The notes beneath the pieces were generated by a model. The model saw only the letters and a program-made list of their open reading frames with translations, ran no database searches and was not told the DNA's origin. Of a DNA stretch of 64,000 nucleotides, positions 16,795 through 25,281 are shown piece by piece (position 1 is the stretch's first letter; each line of letters opens with the position of its first letter). The stretch covers positions 62,001 to 126,000 of the forward strand of contig NZ_BFCB01000003.1 of assembly GCF_003569045.1 (NCBI RefSeq), read 5' to 3'. The translations under genes and the position numbers were made by a program. Origin of the DNA: Aggregatilinea lenta (GTDB lineage: Bacteria; Chloroflexota; Anaerolineae; Aggregatilineales; Aggregatilineaceae).

Positions 16795-18330
16795 TCACCC
16801 ACTGACCGCCGGAACCGTCGCCGTGCGCCGGATGGCGTGAGGTGCGCGGACCTCCTGCGCGATGCGCTCCGACACCAGCCGCGCCGAAAGCAGCGCCATC
16901 GGCACACCCGCGCCGGGATGCGTGCTCGATCCGCAGAAGTACAGGTTGCGGTAGCGGGCGTGGCGGTTGTGTGGGCGAAGGTAGCCCACCTGGAACAGCG
17001 TGTGGCTGAGGCCGAACGTCGCACCCTTCGCCAGCCCGTAATTCTGCTCCCATTCGACCGGGGAACACGTCAGCTCGAACTTGATGTGCTGCGCGAGGTC
17101 GGTGATGCCGTCTTGCGCCAGCCGCGCAAAGATCGCCTCGCGGGCGCGGTCGCGCAGCGCGTCCCAGTCCTGCGGGTGTGCGGCGTCCAGGTGGCCGACC
17201 GGGACCAGCCCGAACAGCGTGTCCTGGCCTTCCGGCGCGGCGTCGGGATCGACATGCGCGGGCGCGTGGATGTAAAAGCTCGGCTCGTCGGGCAGGCCGC
17301 GCTGCTTGAAGATCTGGTCGAAGCTGCCGCGATAGTCCTCCGCCAGATAGATGTTGTGCAGCCCGAACTGGTCGTAACGCTTATCCACACCCCAGTAGAA
17401 CATGATCGCGGAGCAAGTGTACTGCTTGCGGTCGAGCTTCTGCGCGGCACGCGCGTCCGGCAGCATATTGCGGTACACGGTCGGCAGATCCGCGTTGGCG
17501 ACGATCACGTCCGCTTCCAGGCGCGATCCGTCAGCCAGCGTGACGCCCGTCGCGCGCGATCCGTCCGTCTCGATGCGCGTCACCGGCGCGTTGTAGATGA
17601 AGCGCACGCCCTTCGAGCGGGCGATGCTTTCGAGGCGCTCGATCACGGCATACATGCCGCCGATGGGGAACCACACGCCGTTGCCCAGCTCGGTGTATTG
17701 CAGCAGCGAATAGGTCGCCGGGGCGTCGAACGGGCTGAGGCCCAGGTACATGTTCTGGAAGGTGAACGCCGCCTTCAGGTACGGGTGCTTGAAGAAGCTC
17801 CCGATGTGGTTGTAGTGTTTGGCGAGCGGCTTCATCTGCCAGATCAACTTCAGATTGGCGGGATTGAAGTACTGCACGGCGTGGGTGAAGTTGCGCCCCA
17901 CGAACTTTTCGAGCGCGAGACGGTAGTGCCGCTCGCCCTCAGCCAGATAGCGCAGCAGCCCGCCGAAGCTGCCCGGCTCCAACGCCTCGACCTGCGCCTG
18001 CATCGCGGGCAGATCGGCGGTCAGCGCCAGGGTTGTGTCGTCGTGGAAGTGAATGCGATAGGTCGGATCGATGCGCCGCAGATCGAGGTGATCCTCCATG
18101 CGCTCGCCCAGTGCCGCGAACGTCTCCGCGAAGACTTCCGGCATCAGGAACAGCGTCGCGCCGACGTCGAAACGGTGGCCGTCGTGCATGATGCGGCTGC
18201 ACCGCCCGCCGGGGGTGGCGTTCTTTTCGAGCACGGTGACGGAATAGCCCTGCTGCGCCAGCCGTGCCGCTGCCGCGATGCCGCCGATGCCTGCGCCGAT
18301 GACGAGTGCGGTTGAACGTGAACGCCCCAT
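16795..18330 (-). CDS. crtI: Phytoene desaturase (CrtI type)
   Basis: A 511-residue FAD-dependent desaturase that converts phytoene to lycopene. The N-terminal dinucleotide-binding motif is VIGAGIGGIAAAARLAQQG with a following EKNATPGGRC; the C-terminus carries the bacterial phytoene dehydrogenase signature region NLYFCGSSTHPGAGVPMALLSARLV. Length is typical for CrtI. It is the last gene of the operon crtB-crtY-crtI, separated from crtY by 227 bases of palindromic repeats, so its expression may be set partly by those structures. Confidence 0.95.
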   Translation of the reverse strand: MGRSRSTALVIGAGIGGIAAAARLAQQGYSVTVLEKNATPGGRCSRIMHDGHRFDVGATLFLMPEVFAETFAALGERMEDHLDLRRIDPTYRIHFHDDTTLALTADLPAMQAQVEALEPGSFGGLLRYLAEGERHYRLALEKFVGRNFTHAVQYFNPANLKLIWQMKPLAKHYNHIGSFFKHPYLKAAFTFQNMYLGLSPFDAPATYSLLQYTELGNGVWFPIGGMYAVIERLESIARSKGVRFIYNAPVTRIETDGSRATGVTLADGSRLEADVIVANADLPTVYRNMLPDARAAQKLDRKQYTCSAIMFYWGVDKRYDQFGLHNIYLAEDYRGSFDQIFKQRGLPDEPSFYIHAPAHVDPDAAPEGQDTLFGLVPVGHLDAAHPQDWDALRDRAREAIFARLAQDGITDLAQHIKFELTCSPVEWEQNYGLAKGATFGLSHTLFQVGYLRPHNRHARYRNLYFCGSSTHPGAGVPMALLSARLVSERIAQEVRAPHAIRRTATVPAVSG

Positions 18331-18417
18331 GATGTGCTGCTCCTGATCGTGCTCAGTGATTGGTTTTCAATGTCTGGTCGTTGGGCTGGGCAGGGGCGCA
18401 AATCACCTCACCCCCGG

Positions 18418-18544
18418 CCCCTTTCCAATCCGATTGGAGAGGGGAGAAAAACGGATACCCAGCGGTCTGCGACGGGGCAATTCACGAATTGCCCCTACGG
18501 GTGCGGTCGGGTCTGTGTAGGGGCGTATTGCGATACGCCCCTAC
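18418..18544. repeat. Three consecutive palindromic repeats between crtY and crtI
   Basis: Within the crt operon lie (i) a CCCC-TTTCCAAT...ATTGGAGAGGGG hairpin (18418-18444), (ii) GGGGCAATTC-acg-AATTGCCCC (18474-18495), and (iii) a perfect 12-bp inverted repeat GTAGGGGCGTAT-TGCG-ATACGCCCCTAC (18517-18544) that ends 14 bases before the crtY stop codon's last base. The same three element types recur at other intergenic sites. Being inside an operon, they may stabilise or attenuate the mRNA. Confidence 0.85.
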
Positions 18545-18557
18545 AAAACATGGCGTG

Positions 18558-19733
18558 TTACTGGCTCGTCGTGCGGCACAGATCCGTGCGTGGTTGTGGC
18601 GCGGCGGGGCGTGGCGTGAGCGCCTGCCGGACCAGCACCGACAGCACCGACGCGCCGACGGCCAGCCGCTCGATCCAGCCCGCGCGCTCGTCCAGAAAGC
18701 GCAGGATGCGATCGGGCGGGTTTTGCGCGAACAGCCCGGCCATTAGCGGATTCAGCCACTCGCCGCGCTGCTGCATGATCCGCAGCGTGCCCGCATCACA
18801 CAGGCGCGGGAACCGGCGGCTCTCACGCACGCCGAACGGGTCCTCGTCGTGCAGCAGCGCGCGCGCGATCGCCGCCGAGTCGTCCTGAATGCGTTGGAAC
18901 GCGTAACCGGACGACGGCTTGACCCGCCCGCCGCGCACGCCGATGGTCATCACGTGCTGCCCGATACGGCGTGGGAAGCGCCAGTCGCTCAGCGGCGTGA
19001 CTCCGGCTTCCTTCGCCAGCACGCGGTAATGGCTGATGCCCAGCGTGCGCTCGATGTAACCGCGCAGCAGCATATCGAACCCGTCACGGCTGAGCGCCAC
19101 GACCTCAACCAGCGCGCGATGCTCGGTATAGGGCAGCACATAGAAGAAGCGCCACTCGCCGCGCTGCGGCAGGCGGCAGTCGAACAGCGTCGCCACGCCG
19201 GGATCGAAGACGGGTTCCGCCGTTTCGATCTCCCAGCCCTTGAAGTGCTGGTACAGCGTGCGGGCCGTGCCATCCGGGTCGCAGTCACTGGGACGGAAAC
19301 GGCTGTCGAAGGCCCACGTCGCCTGCACGCGCTGCCCGTCGATCGTCACCGCTGCGCCGTGCGCGCCGTCCTCGATGGCCTCGACCGTGCCCGTCACGAT
19401 CTCCGCATGCGGGCAGGCCGCGATCGCCTGGTGCACGAAGGCGACAAAATCCTCGCCGCGCACCGTGTGGTAGCGGTACTCGTCCAGGCCGATGGCCTGC
19501 GCGCTGCCGTCTTCGTGGACCATTTGCAGGCGGTCCCAACTGCGCGCGGCGATGGCGTCGAACGGTGTGGGGCGGTCCGCCCAATAGCTCAGGGTCCGGT
19601 TGGCGGTCTGCGCGATGCTGCGCTCCACGATCAGGATCGAGCGATCGCGCAGCGGGCTTTGCGTCAGCGCGTAGGCCAGACTCAGCCCGGCCACCCCGCC
19701 GCCCGCGATGATGATGTCGTAACGCTGCTGCAT
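18558..19733 (-). CDS. crtY: Lycopene cyclase (CrtY/CrtL family)
   Basis: A 391-residue flavoprotein-fold lycopene beta-cyclase. The N-terminal dinucleotide-binding segment is IIIAGGGVAGLSLAYALT, followed by SYWADR. A family-typical FFYVLPYTEHRALVEV segment and IGVRGGRVKPSSGYAFQRIQ are present. It would cyclise the ends of lycopene to give gamma- or beta-carotene. It lies 18 bases after crtB in the same operon. Whether one or both ends are cyclised cannot be told from sequence. Confidence 0.92.
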   Translation of the reverse strand: MQQRYDIIIAGGGVAGLSLAYALTQSPLRDRSILIVERSIAQTANRTLSYWADRPTPFDAIAARSWDRLQMVHEDGSAQAIGLDEYRYHTVRGEDFVAFVHQAIAACPHAEIVTGTVEAIEDGAHGAAVTIDGQRVQATWAFDSRFRPSDCDPDGTARTLYQHFKGWEIETAEPVFDPGVATLFDCRLPQRGEWRFFYVLPYTEHRALVEVVALSRDGFDMLLRGYIERTLGISHYRVLAKEAGVTPLSDWRFPRRIGQHVMTIGVRGGRVKPSSGYAFQRIQDDSAAIARALLHDEDPFGVRESRRFPRLCDAGTLRIMQQRGEWLNPLMAGLFAQNPPDRILRFLDERAGWIERLAVGASVLSVLVRQALTPRPAAPQPRTDLCRTTSQ

Positions 19734-19751
19734 GATCGTCGGTCCTTCGTG

Positions 19752-20690
19752 CTAGCGGCTGTGCTGCCAGATGCCCGGCAGGCGTACCAGCTTACCCAGC
19801 GTGCCCACGTGGGCGCGACGGGAGAAAACGTCGTAGTCGTGCGCTTCGATGTCGCGCAGGATGGCGCGATAGAGGCCGCTCGCGGCGGCCACCGCGAAAC
19901 GCCCGTCGCGGTTCAGCAGGGCGATGCCCGGCTCCGCTTCGGCGTACAGGCGGCGGTTGCGCGCGATCTGCATCTGCATGAACGCGCGCCAGCGATCGTC
20001 CACCTGCCCGCGCGCAAGGTCATCATCCGTCAGGTCAAACGCGGCCAGATCTTCGCGTGGCAGATAGACGCGCCCCGCGTCCCAATCTTCGGCCACGTCG
20101 CGCAGGATGTTGGTGATCTGGAGCGCGACGCCGAGCTTGATCGCGTAGGGCAGCGCCGCCGACCCCGCGAAGCCGATGATGTGCATACTCATCAGCCCGA
20201 CCGTCGAGGCGACGCCGTACGAATAGGCCGCCAGCTCCGCGAAGGTGTCGTAGCGCGACTGCTGAAGGTCGCGCGCCACACCGTCGATGAGCTGTTCCGC
20301 GAAGTGCAGCGGGATGTGATAGCGCAGGCGCGCGTCAGCCCAGGCCAGCGCGACCGGATCGTCCAGCGTCGGCTCGGGCGAGAGCGCCCGCTCGCGCCAC
20401 GCGACCAACGCCCCCGCCGCGTCGCCCTGGGCGTGATCTACGAGGTCGTCGGTGGTGCGGCAGAAGGCGTAGAGTGCGCGCACTGCGCGGCGCTTATCGC
20501 CGGACATCCAGCGTGAGGCCAGCGAAAACGACCGGCTGTGCTCGGCGGTCAGGGCCTCACAGTGCGCGTAGGCGTTCTCCAACAGCGTGGGGTCCACGTC
20601 CAACCCGGCGGGGGCGGCGGTGATGGCCCGTACGTCGGAGGCCAGCGCCAGCAGGTTGTATTCCCAGGTTGTCACGTGAAGGGCGTTCAT
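19752..20690 (-). CDS. crtB: Phytoene synthase
   Basis: A 312-residue squalene/phytoene synthase that condenses two geranylgeranyl diphosphates. The two aspartate-rich motifs are present: [11 protein letters not shown] (first DxxxD) and [21 protein letters not shown] (second, DVAED), with the [12 protein letters not shown] and VASTVGLM segments normal for the family. GGGGAG precedes the ATG. It follows a small zinc-protein gene by 33 bases and leads crtY and crtI, so the three-step route from GGPP to a cyclic carotene is encoded here. Confidence 0.96.
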   Translation of the reverse strand: MNALHVTTWEYNLLALASDVRAITAAPAGLDVDPTLLENAYAHCEALTAEHSRSFSLASRWMSGDKRRAVRALYAFCRTTDDLVDHAQGDAAGALVAWRERALSPEPTLDDPVALAWADARLRYHIPLHFAEQLIDGVARDLQQSRYDTFAELAAYSYGVASTVGLMSMHIIGFAGSAALPYAIKLGVALQITNILRDVAEDWDAGRVYLPREDLAAFDLTDDDLARGQVDDRWRAFMQMQIARNRRLYAEAEPGIALLNRDGRFAVAAASGLYRAILRDIEAHDYDVFSRRAHVGTLGKLVRLPGIWQHSR

Positions 20691-20723
20691 GATGTGCTCC
20701 CCGCAGCGGTCGGATGGCGGACT

Positions 20724-20924
20724 TTACGATTTGAGCGCTTCGTGCGCCTTGCGCCCGTAGACTTTTTCGTAGGCCTGGCAGGCCGGGCAGAAGCTGCCTT
20801 CGATGTTCTTCACGAAGAAATAGGCGACGCCCTTCTGCTTGTCACGCGCGCGGCGGCAGACGGGGCAGTTCACGCATCGCTTGGCGAGTTCGCGGTCCTG
20901 GTCGGTGATGGTGGTTGTTTCCAT
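20724..20924 (-). CDS. Small CxxC zinc-ribbon-like protein heading the crt operon
   Basis: A 66-residue protein with two cysteine pairs, CVNCPVC (residues about 17-23) and CPAC (about 46-49), spaced for one zinc site, joined by a basic, aromatic loop. I do not recognise the family. The ATG at 20924 has GGAGGG at ideal spacing and is preferred over 20939. It is the first gene after a CRP/FNR-like operator (21002-21015) and lies 33 bases before crtB, so it is probably co-transcribed with the carotenoid genes. A regulatory or assembly role is possible but unproven. Confidence 0.7.
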   Translation of the reverse strand: METTTITDQDRELAKRCVNCPVCRRARDKQKGVAYFFVKNIEGSFCPACQAYEKVYGRKAHEALKS

Positions 20925-21001
20925 GGTGTCCCTCCTCAAAGGTCAACTACTCCTTATTACGAAGTGGGCAAATGTCACGTTGCGCCGGGATCGATAAAGA
21001 A

Positions 21002-21015
21002 GTGATAAAAATCAC
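21002..21015 (-). promoter_or_regulatory. CRP/FNR-family operator upstream of the carotenoid operon
   Basis: A perfect inverted repeat GTGATTTTTATCAC, with GTGA and TCAC arms separated by six bases as in CRP-type sites, is centred 85 bases before the ATG of the small zinc-protein gene. A TAATAA hexamer starts 43 bases beyond its 3' end, which puts the site near -62, the class I activator position. The neighbouring promoter at 21710-21723 has the same site and the same geometry, plus a shared CGATCC-CGGC-CAACG segment downstream. Confidence 0.7.
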
Positions 21016-21101
21016 AAATCTGAGTAACTCGTGAGGCGAACAGGCACGAAAAAGCCCCATGCGCGGCATAGGGCTTTGGGAGCATGGACCGGATCGCGCG
21101 C

Positions 21102-21629
21102 TCAGGCGGCGGCGTGGCTGCGTCGGATGGCGCTGCGCATCGAGGTATACACGACGAGATGGTGGAAGGGCCGGATGATGTTGAAATAGACCCGCCCGCG
21201 CTGGTTGTGATAATGCACGACGGTTATGGTGTAGAAGCGGTTGACGCCCTCACCCAGCGGCTCCGCGACGATGGCCGCCCCGGCGCTCAGGTGCGTATCA
21301 TCGACGGCGCCCAGCCAGAAGCGATCCTCTTCCGCCGCCAGCGTATTGAAGAACGACACCTTGCCGCCCGGCGCGAAGACCAGATCCTCCGGGCGGGTCT
21401 GTCCCTGGCCGATCGGCACGCCGTCGGACGGAATGCCCAACACCCGCACGAGACGCTCGCGTATGCGGTACAGCGCAACCATCCAGCCCGGTTCGTAGGT
21501 CATCGTCGCGGCGACGAACGCGCGCAGATCCAACCGCGCGTCAATGTGCTTGATGTCGATGTGATCGGCATCGTCCATATACGCCGCGAGGGCGGGGAAC
21601 TGGCGAGCGTACTCGATTCCGTGATCCAT
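21102..21629 (-). CDS. DUF2867-family protein
   Basis: A 175-residue soluble protein of the DUF2867 type: the C-terminal YFNIIRPFHHLVVYTSMRSA matches the characteristic PFHxLIV...MLR end of the family, with YTITVVHYHNQRGRVYF before it. Function is unknown. In other genomes DUF2867 domains occur alone or behind NAD(P)-binding domains. The ATG at 21629 is fixed by GAGGAGG just upstream. A CRP/FNR-like operator lies 81-94 bases upstream and is identical to that of the carotenoid operon, so the two units are probably co-regulated. Confidence 0.75.
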   Translation of the reverse strand: MDHGIEYARQFPALAAYMDDADHIDIKHIDARLDLRAFVAATMTYEPGWMVALYRIRERLVRVLGIPSDGVPIGQGQTRPEDLVFAPGGKVSFFNTLAAEEDRFWLGAVDDTHLSAGAAIVAEPLGEGVNRFYTITVVHYHNQRGRVYFNIIRPFHHLVVYTSMRSAIRRSHAAA

Positions 21630-21709
21630 GACTGCCTCCTCAAGAAGTCGTTCACTCACATACCTATACGGGGACGGTCGAGGCGGCGTTGTGCCGGATC
21701 GGGTATTAA

Positions 21710-21723
21710 GTGATAAAAATCAC
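21710..21723 (-). promoter_or_regulatory. CRP/FNR-family operator upstream of the DUF2867 gene
   Basis: The same GTGATTTTTATCAC palindrome as at 21002-21015, centred 87 bases before the ATG. A TATAGG hexamer lies 42 bases beyond it. The match extends beyond the palindrome to ATTT on one side and TT on the other. Confidence 0.7.
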
Positions 21724-21754
21724 AAATAGCCGCGAAAGATGGTATGCGGCGGGG

Positions 21755-22510
21755 CTACTCCGCGAGGCCCTCGCGCAGCAGGTCGTCGATGAGCTGCTGC
21801 ATATGCACTGTGTGCGAGCCTTTCCAATACACGCGCCCGCAGCCCGTGCAGCGCTGGAACTCGTCGTAATATTCGAGCGTGCGCGGTTCCAACTGGTCCG
21901 CCACGTCGGCCTTATCGACCGATTCCAGCGGGGCATTGCAGTGCACGCAGCGGCGGAACGGCTCGATCAGGTGGTACAGGTCGAAGCGGCGCACCACTTC
22001 GGACACCTGCTGGCGCGGATCGGTCGAGCGCACGTAGTAGCCGTGCGTGACGCGGCGGCGCTTGAGCAGGCCCAGGTCGCGCGTGAGCAGAATGCGTTCT
22101 TCCAGATCAGACGTTTCGGCCAGTTCGGGATCGTCGTAGTCGTTGCGGTAAAGCGTGTCGAAGCCCAGTGCGCGCAGATAGGCCGCCAGCCGTCCGAGGT
22201 GCTGGTCGAGTACGAAGCCGGGGCGATGCTGGGCATCGAAGCGGGCGCGCAGCAGCGGCGTCACGTCGAGCGCTTCAAACGTGGGATACACGCTGATCCG
22301 GTCGCCGTCGTTCAGCAGGGCGCTGAAATCGACCGGCTCGCCGTTGACCAGGATCAGTTCGACCTCGGTGTGCGGCACGCCAAGCGACTCGATCAGGTCT
22401 TTGACCGATTGGTGCGCCGCGACGGGCAGGTCAAAGGTGACCTGCCGCCGCGCCGCCGGAAGGAAGAAGTTCAGCTCGGCGTAAAACCGCAGGGTTGCCT
22501 GTATCGTCAT
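21755..22510 (-). CDS. Mut7-C ubiquitin/RNase domain protein
   Basis: A 251-residue protein in three parts: an N-terminal ubiquitin-like (ThiS/MoaD-fold) domain (about 1-80, TLRFYAELNFFLPAARRQ), a PIN-like RNase domain with LRALGFDTLYRNDYDDPELAE and RILLTRDLGLLKRRRV (about 110-165), and a C-terminal zinc ribbon with CVHC and CTGC pairs. This is the prokaryotic Mut7-C arrangement, inferred to be an RNA-processing nuclease. The ATG at 22510 is chosen because the extra 29 residues of a longer frame overlap the upstream gene and are not family-like. It lies 13 bases after the MBL-fold gene. Confidence 0.85.
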   Translation of the reverse strand: MTIQATLRFYAELNFFLPAARRQVTFDLPVAAHQSVKDLIESLGVPHTEVELILVNGEPVDFSALLNDGDRISVYPTFEALDVTPLLRARFDAQHRPGFVLDQHLGRLAAYLRALGFDTLYRNDYDDPELAETSDLEERILLTRDLGLLKRRRVTHGYYVRSTDPRQQVSEVVRRFDLYHLIEPFRRCVHCNAPLESVDKADVADQLEPRTLEYYDEFQRCTGCGRVYWKGSHTVHMQQLIDDLLREGLAE

Positions 22511-22523
22511 GCGTTCGCGCCCC

Positions 22524-23342
22524 TCATGAGGGCAGCCCGTCCTCGATGGCGCGGATGTAGCGATCGGCTGAGCGGCGCACCGCCGCTTTAGCATCATCAG
22601 GGACCACGCGGCCCCACCACGCGCCGTAGATGCGGTCGTATTCGAATGGCTCCACCGCGTTAGCCACCTGGCGTACGGCGCGGGCGTTGAGCGGGATCAG
22701 GTTGGGGAAGCTGTACATGAAGCTGACGTAGCGCCGGTCTGGCACGACATTGATGATATCGCCGGTCAGCAGCACGCCGCGCCCTTCCGCGCCTGCATCC
22801 CAGTGTAACACCGTGCCGCCCGCGAAGTGCCCGCCGCAACGCACCAGTGTGATCCCGTCGCCGAGCGGGCAGGTTTCGCCGTCCCAATAGCGGATGGACG
22901 CATCGGGGCGCATCACCCACTGCTGGTCCGCCGCATGCAGGTAGACCGGCGCGTCGAAGGCGTGGCTCCACTCGACCATCGAAGAATAGTAGTGCGGGTG
23001 CGAGATGGCGATGGCCTTAATGCCGCCCAGGGCGTTGATCGTCGTCACCGCCATGTCGTCCAGCACGGTGATGCAGTCCCACAGGATATTGCCGTCTGGC
23101 CTCTGGACGAGCAGCGCGCGCTGGTTGATGGCGAAGCCCGGCTCCATCCCGACGCCATACAGGCCGGGTTCTTCCGGCGCGATGTGAGTGTGATGTTTGG
23201 CCCTCAGCGCGTCGAGCGTGGTCCACTGCTGCCCGTTCGCCCCTACATACTGCCGCTGATCCTGGCAGATCGGGCAGTCGGGCGGGGGGGCGTCGCTGTC
23301 GGGGAACTGCGTGCCGCAGGTCGCACAAACGTAGTGAGTCAT
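22524..23342 (-). CDS. MBL-fold hydrolase-like protein with N-terminal rubredoxin-like zinc knuckle
   Basis: A 272-residue protein. The first 30 residues carry two pairs of cysteines (C6, C9, C23, C26), likely a metal knuckle. The rest has the metallo-beta-lactamase fold: HPHYYSS (115-121), a GGH (170-172) and TGDIINVV with Asp195. The canonical HxHxDH motif is altered to HPHYYS, so the second metal site is probably missing. It may be mono-metal or non-hydrolytic. AGGAGAAGG precedes the ATG. It probably forms an operon with the Mut7-C gene downstream. Confidence 0.8.
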   Translation of the reverse strand: MTHYVCATCGTQFPDSDAPPPDCPICQDQRQYVGANGQQWTTLDALRAKHHTHIAPEEPGLYGVGMEPGFAINQRALLVQRPDGNILWDCITVLDDMAVTTINALGGIKAIAISHPHYYSSMVEWSHAFDAPVYLHAADQQWVMRPDASIRYWDGETCPLGDGITLVRCGGHFAGGTVLHWDAGAEGRGVLLTGDIINVVPDRRYVSFMYSFPNLIPLNARAVRQVANAVEPFEYDRIYGAWWGRVVPDDAKAAVRRSADRYIRAIEDGLPS

Positions 23343-23630
23343 GTCCTTCTCCTATTGCATCTGGATCCGGGGACACACCCCCGGCGATTGGCACGTTCGC
23401 GGCGTGCCAGTTTATGCATATCATAACGGTGAACCGTCTGGCGTGGTAGAGAACCCCGGTTGTCGGTCGGGCTACAGTCACGCTGAGGTCACGCTGGTGC
23501 CCCACACTGGACTTATCGTCAACACCGACGCCGAACCACACACCGGATCGCCGGGTAGCCACCTGGCCGCGTTTCGGCGCTTAAGCCAGCGTCCAAAACA
23601 GGGGATGAAATCGCAGAAAGGGGTCCTGCC

Positions 23631-24965
23631 ATGAACAAGCGCACGTCGCTCGTCGTCGCCATCGTCCTGATCGTCAGCCTGCTCGCGCCGCTGCCGAGCT
23701 TCGCGCAGTCCGACGATGACAAGCCCACGCCCATCGACACCTATCCACTGCCCAACGAGCCGGGCGCGAGCCGCTATTCGCTGGTGGACCGCTGGAACAA
23801 AACGGGCATCACCTACTATTTCCACAACTGCCCCTCGACGCTCGACTGCGCTACCGCGCAGGATCTGGTGCGGCAGGCGTTCGCCACATGGGATGGCGTG
23901 ATCGCGCTGAGCTTCAGCGAGGCCGCCAGCGCCGCACAGGCGGACATCGAGATCGAGTGGACGCTGAACGGCGACGGGTTCGGCAAGCCGGGCGGCGTGC
24001 TGGCCTACACCTACTTCCCCAGCTACGGCGGCGACATGTACTTCGATGACGGAGAATATTGGGTGGGCGGCAGTGAGAGCGACCTCTACGCGACGGCGCT
24101 GCACGAGATCGGGCACGCCATCGGCCTGGATCACACCGACGATCCCAACGCGATCATGTTCCCGTACCTGAGCGATCACATCTCACTCGGCCCCGACGAC
24201 ATCGCGGGCGCGCAGCAGCTCTACGGCGCGGAGACGGGCGAGGGTCCGACCGTCACCGTGCCCGACACGACCACGATTCTGCCCAACGACACCGCCACCG
24301 TGGACGAGATCGAGAGCCAGATCACCGATCAGGTCTACTACGAGCTGTGGACCATCGACGCGCAGGCCAACGAGACGATCACGTTTACGCTGGAAGCGCT
24401 CGACGGCGATCTGGACGCCTACCTGGGCCTGATGACGCCGGACTCGCAGACAGTGCTGGCCGAAGACGACGACAGCCTGGGCGGCACGGACGCCATGCTG
24501 ACCTATACCTTCCCGACGGCGGACCTGTACGTCGTCGTGGCGACGCGCTACGACCTGGAAACCGGTACGACCTCCGGCGCGTATCGCCTACGCGCCTACC
24601 GCAACGGGACCGGCCCGGATACGCCTGACGGTACGATCCCCGACAGCACCATCCCCAACGACACGATCCCCAACGATACGACGTCCGGCGGCTACCCGGT
24701 TCTGACTCTCACCAACGCCAGCGGCACGGATCTGTGCGGCGTATGGATCAGCCCCTCCAGCAGCGACGACTGGGGCGGCGACTGGCTGCCCAGTGCCGGG
24801 GTGACGAGCCTCGCGTCCGGCCTGTATGCGTGGTGGGAAGTCTATGCCGACAACTACGACATCGCCGTGGCGGACTGTTACGGCAATGAGATGGACCTGT
24901 ACTTTGTCACCGTGGCGGGCGACACCGAGGTTGTCGTGTACCCGACCTACATGGCCGCGCAGTAG
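23631..24965 (+). CDS. Secreted matrixin-type metalloprotease
   Basis: A 444-residue exported protease. The signal peptide (1-25) ends PSFAQ. The catalytic domain (about 45-195) has the metzincin zinc motif HEIGHAIGLDH (158-168) and a Met-turn at AIMFPYLS (Met176), as in matrixins (M10A). A PPC-like beta domain follows (about 220-325, with the pattern ETITFTLEALDGDLDAYLGLMTPDS), then a linker of PNDTIPNDT-type repeats and a C-terminal beta domain of about 95 residues with two cysteines. No prodomain cysteine switch is seen. It is probably an extracellular peptidase. AAAGGGG precedes the ATG. Confidence 0.92.
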   Translation: MNKRTSLVVAIVLIVSLLAPLPSFAQSDDDKPTPIDTYPLPNEPGASRYSLVDRWNKTGITYYFHNCPSTLDCATAQDLVRQAFATWDGVIALSFSEAASAAQADIEIEWTLNGDGFGKPGGVLAYTYFPSYGGDMYFDDGEYWVGGSESDLYATALHEIGHAIGLDHTDDPNAIMFPYLSDHISLGPDDIAGAQQLYGAETGEGPTVTVPDTTTILPNDTATVDEIESQITDQVYYELWTIDAQANETITFTLEALDGDLDAYLGLMTPDSQTVLAEDDDSLGGTDAMLTYTFPTADLYVVVATRYDLETGTTSGAYRLRAYRNGTGPDTPDGTIPDSTIPNDTIPNDTTSGGYPVLTLTNASGTDLCGVWISPSSSDDWGGDWLPSAGVTSLASGLYAWWEVYADNYDIAVADCYGNEMDLYFVTVAGDTEVVVYPTYMAAQ

Positions 24966-25281
24966 AGTAGCGGTTAGCCGTTAGCCGTTCGTGTTTTGCT
25001 CTTGAGCAAAATGGCGGCGCCCCAATACTCGACAGGTTTTGTAGGGGCGGGTTTCCAAACCCGCCCGATTTTTTTACCTTCGGTTCCCTTTCCTCCGCTT
25101 GCGAGATTGAGTCCAGGGATCCACTCATTCGGCGCTCATGGAACGCCTCACCGCACACCCCGCGCCCCTCAGCACGCGCCTTATCCTCTAAAGCGCCCTT
25201 CATCTGCCACACAGGGTCGTCTCACGCCTGCCCCGCATAATTGGGCCACTGCGCCCGGCCCATCTTCAAGGACACCAGACT
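24966..25281. repeat. Intergenic stretch with a palindromic-repeat terminator
   Basis: No gene is visible. A short tandem GTTAGCC-GTTAGCC lies at about 24973-24988. The main feature is GTAGGGGCGGGTTT-cc-AAACCCGCCC (25041-25066), a 10-bp perfect stem followed by GA and seven T, which makes this copy of the dispersed repeat a good intrinsic terminator for the protease gene. The rest to 25281 shows nothing clear. Confidence 0.8.

Noticed and set aside
18418-18544. CRISPR array from repeated palindromes
   Set aside because: Units differ in sequence and spacing, with no uniform repeat-spacer pattern and no cas genes in the window.
16837-20516. Long plus-strand frames (492 and 555 codons) opposite crtI, crtY and crtB
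   Set aside because: Opposite strand carries intact carotenoid enzymes in one operon; these frames are Arg/His/Gln-rich shadows.
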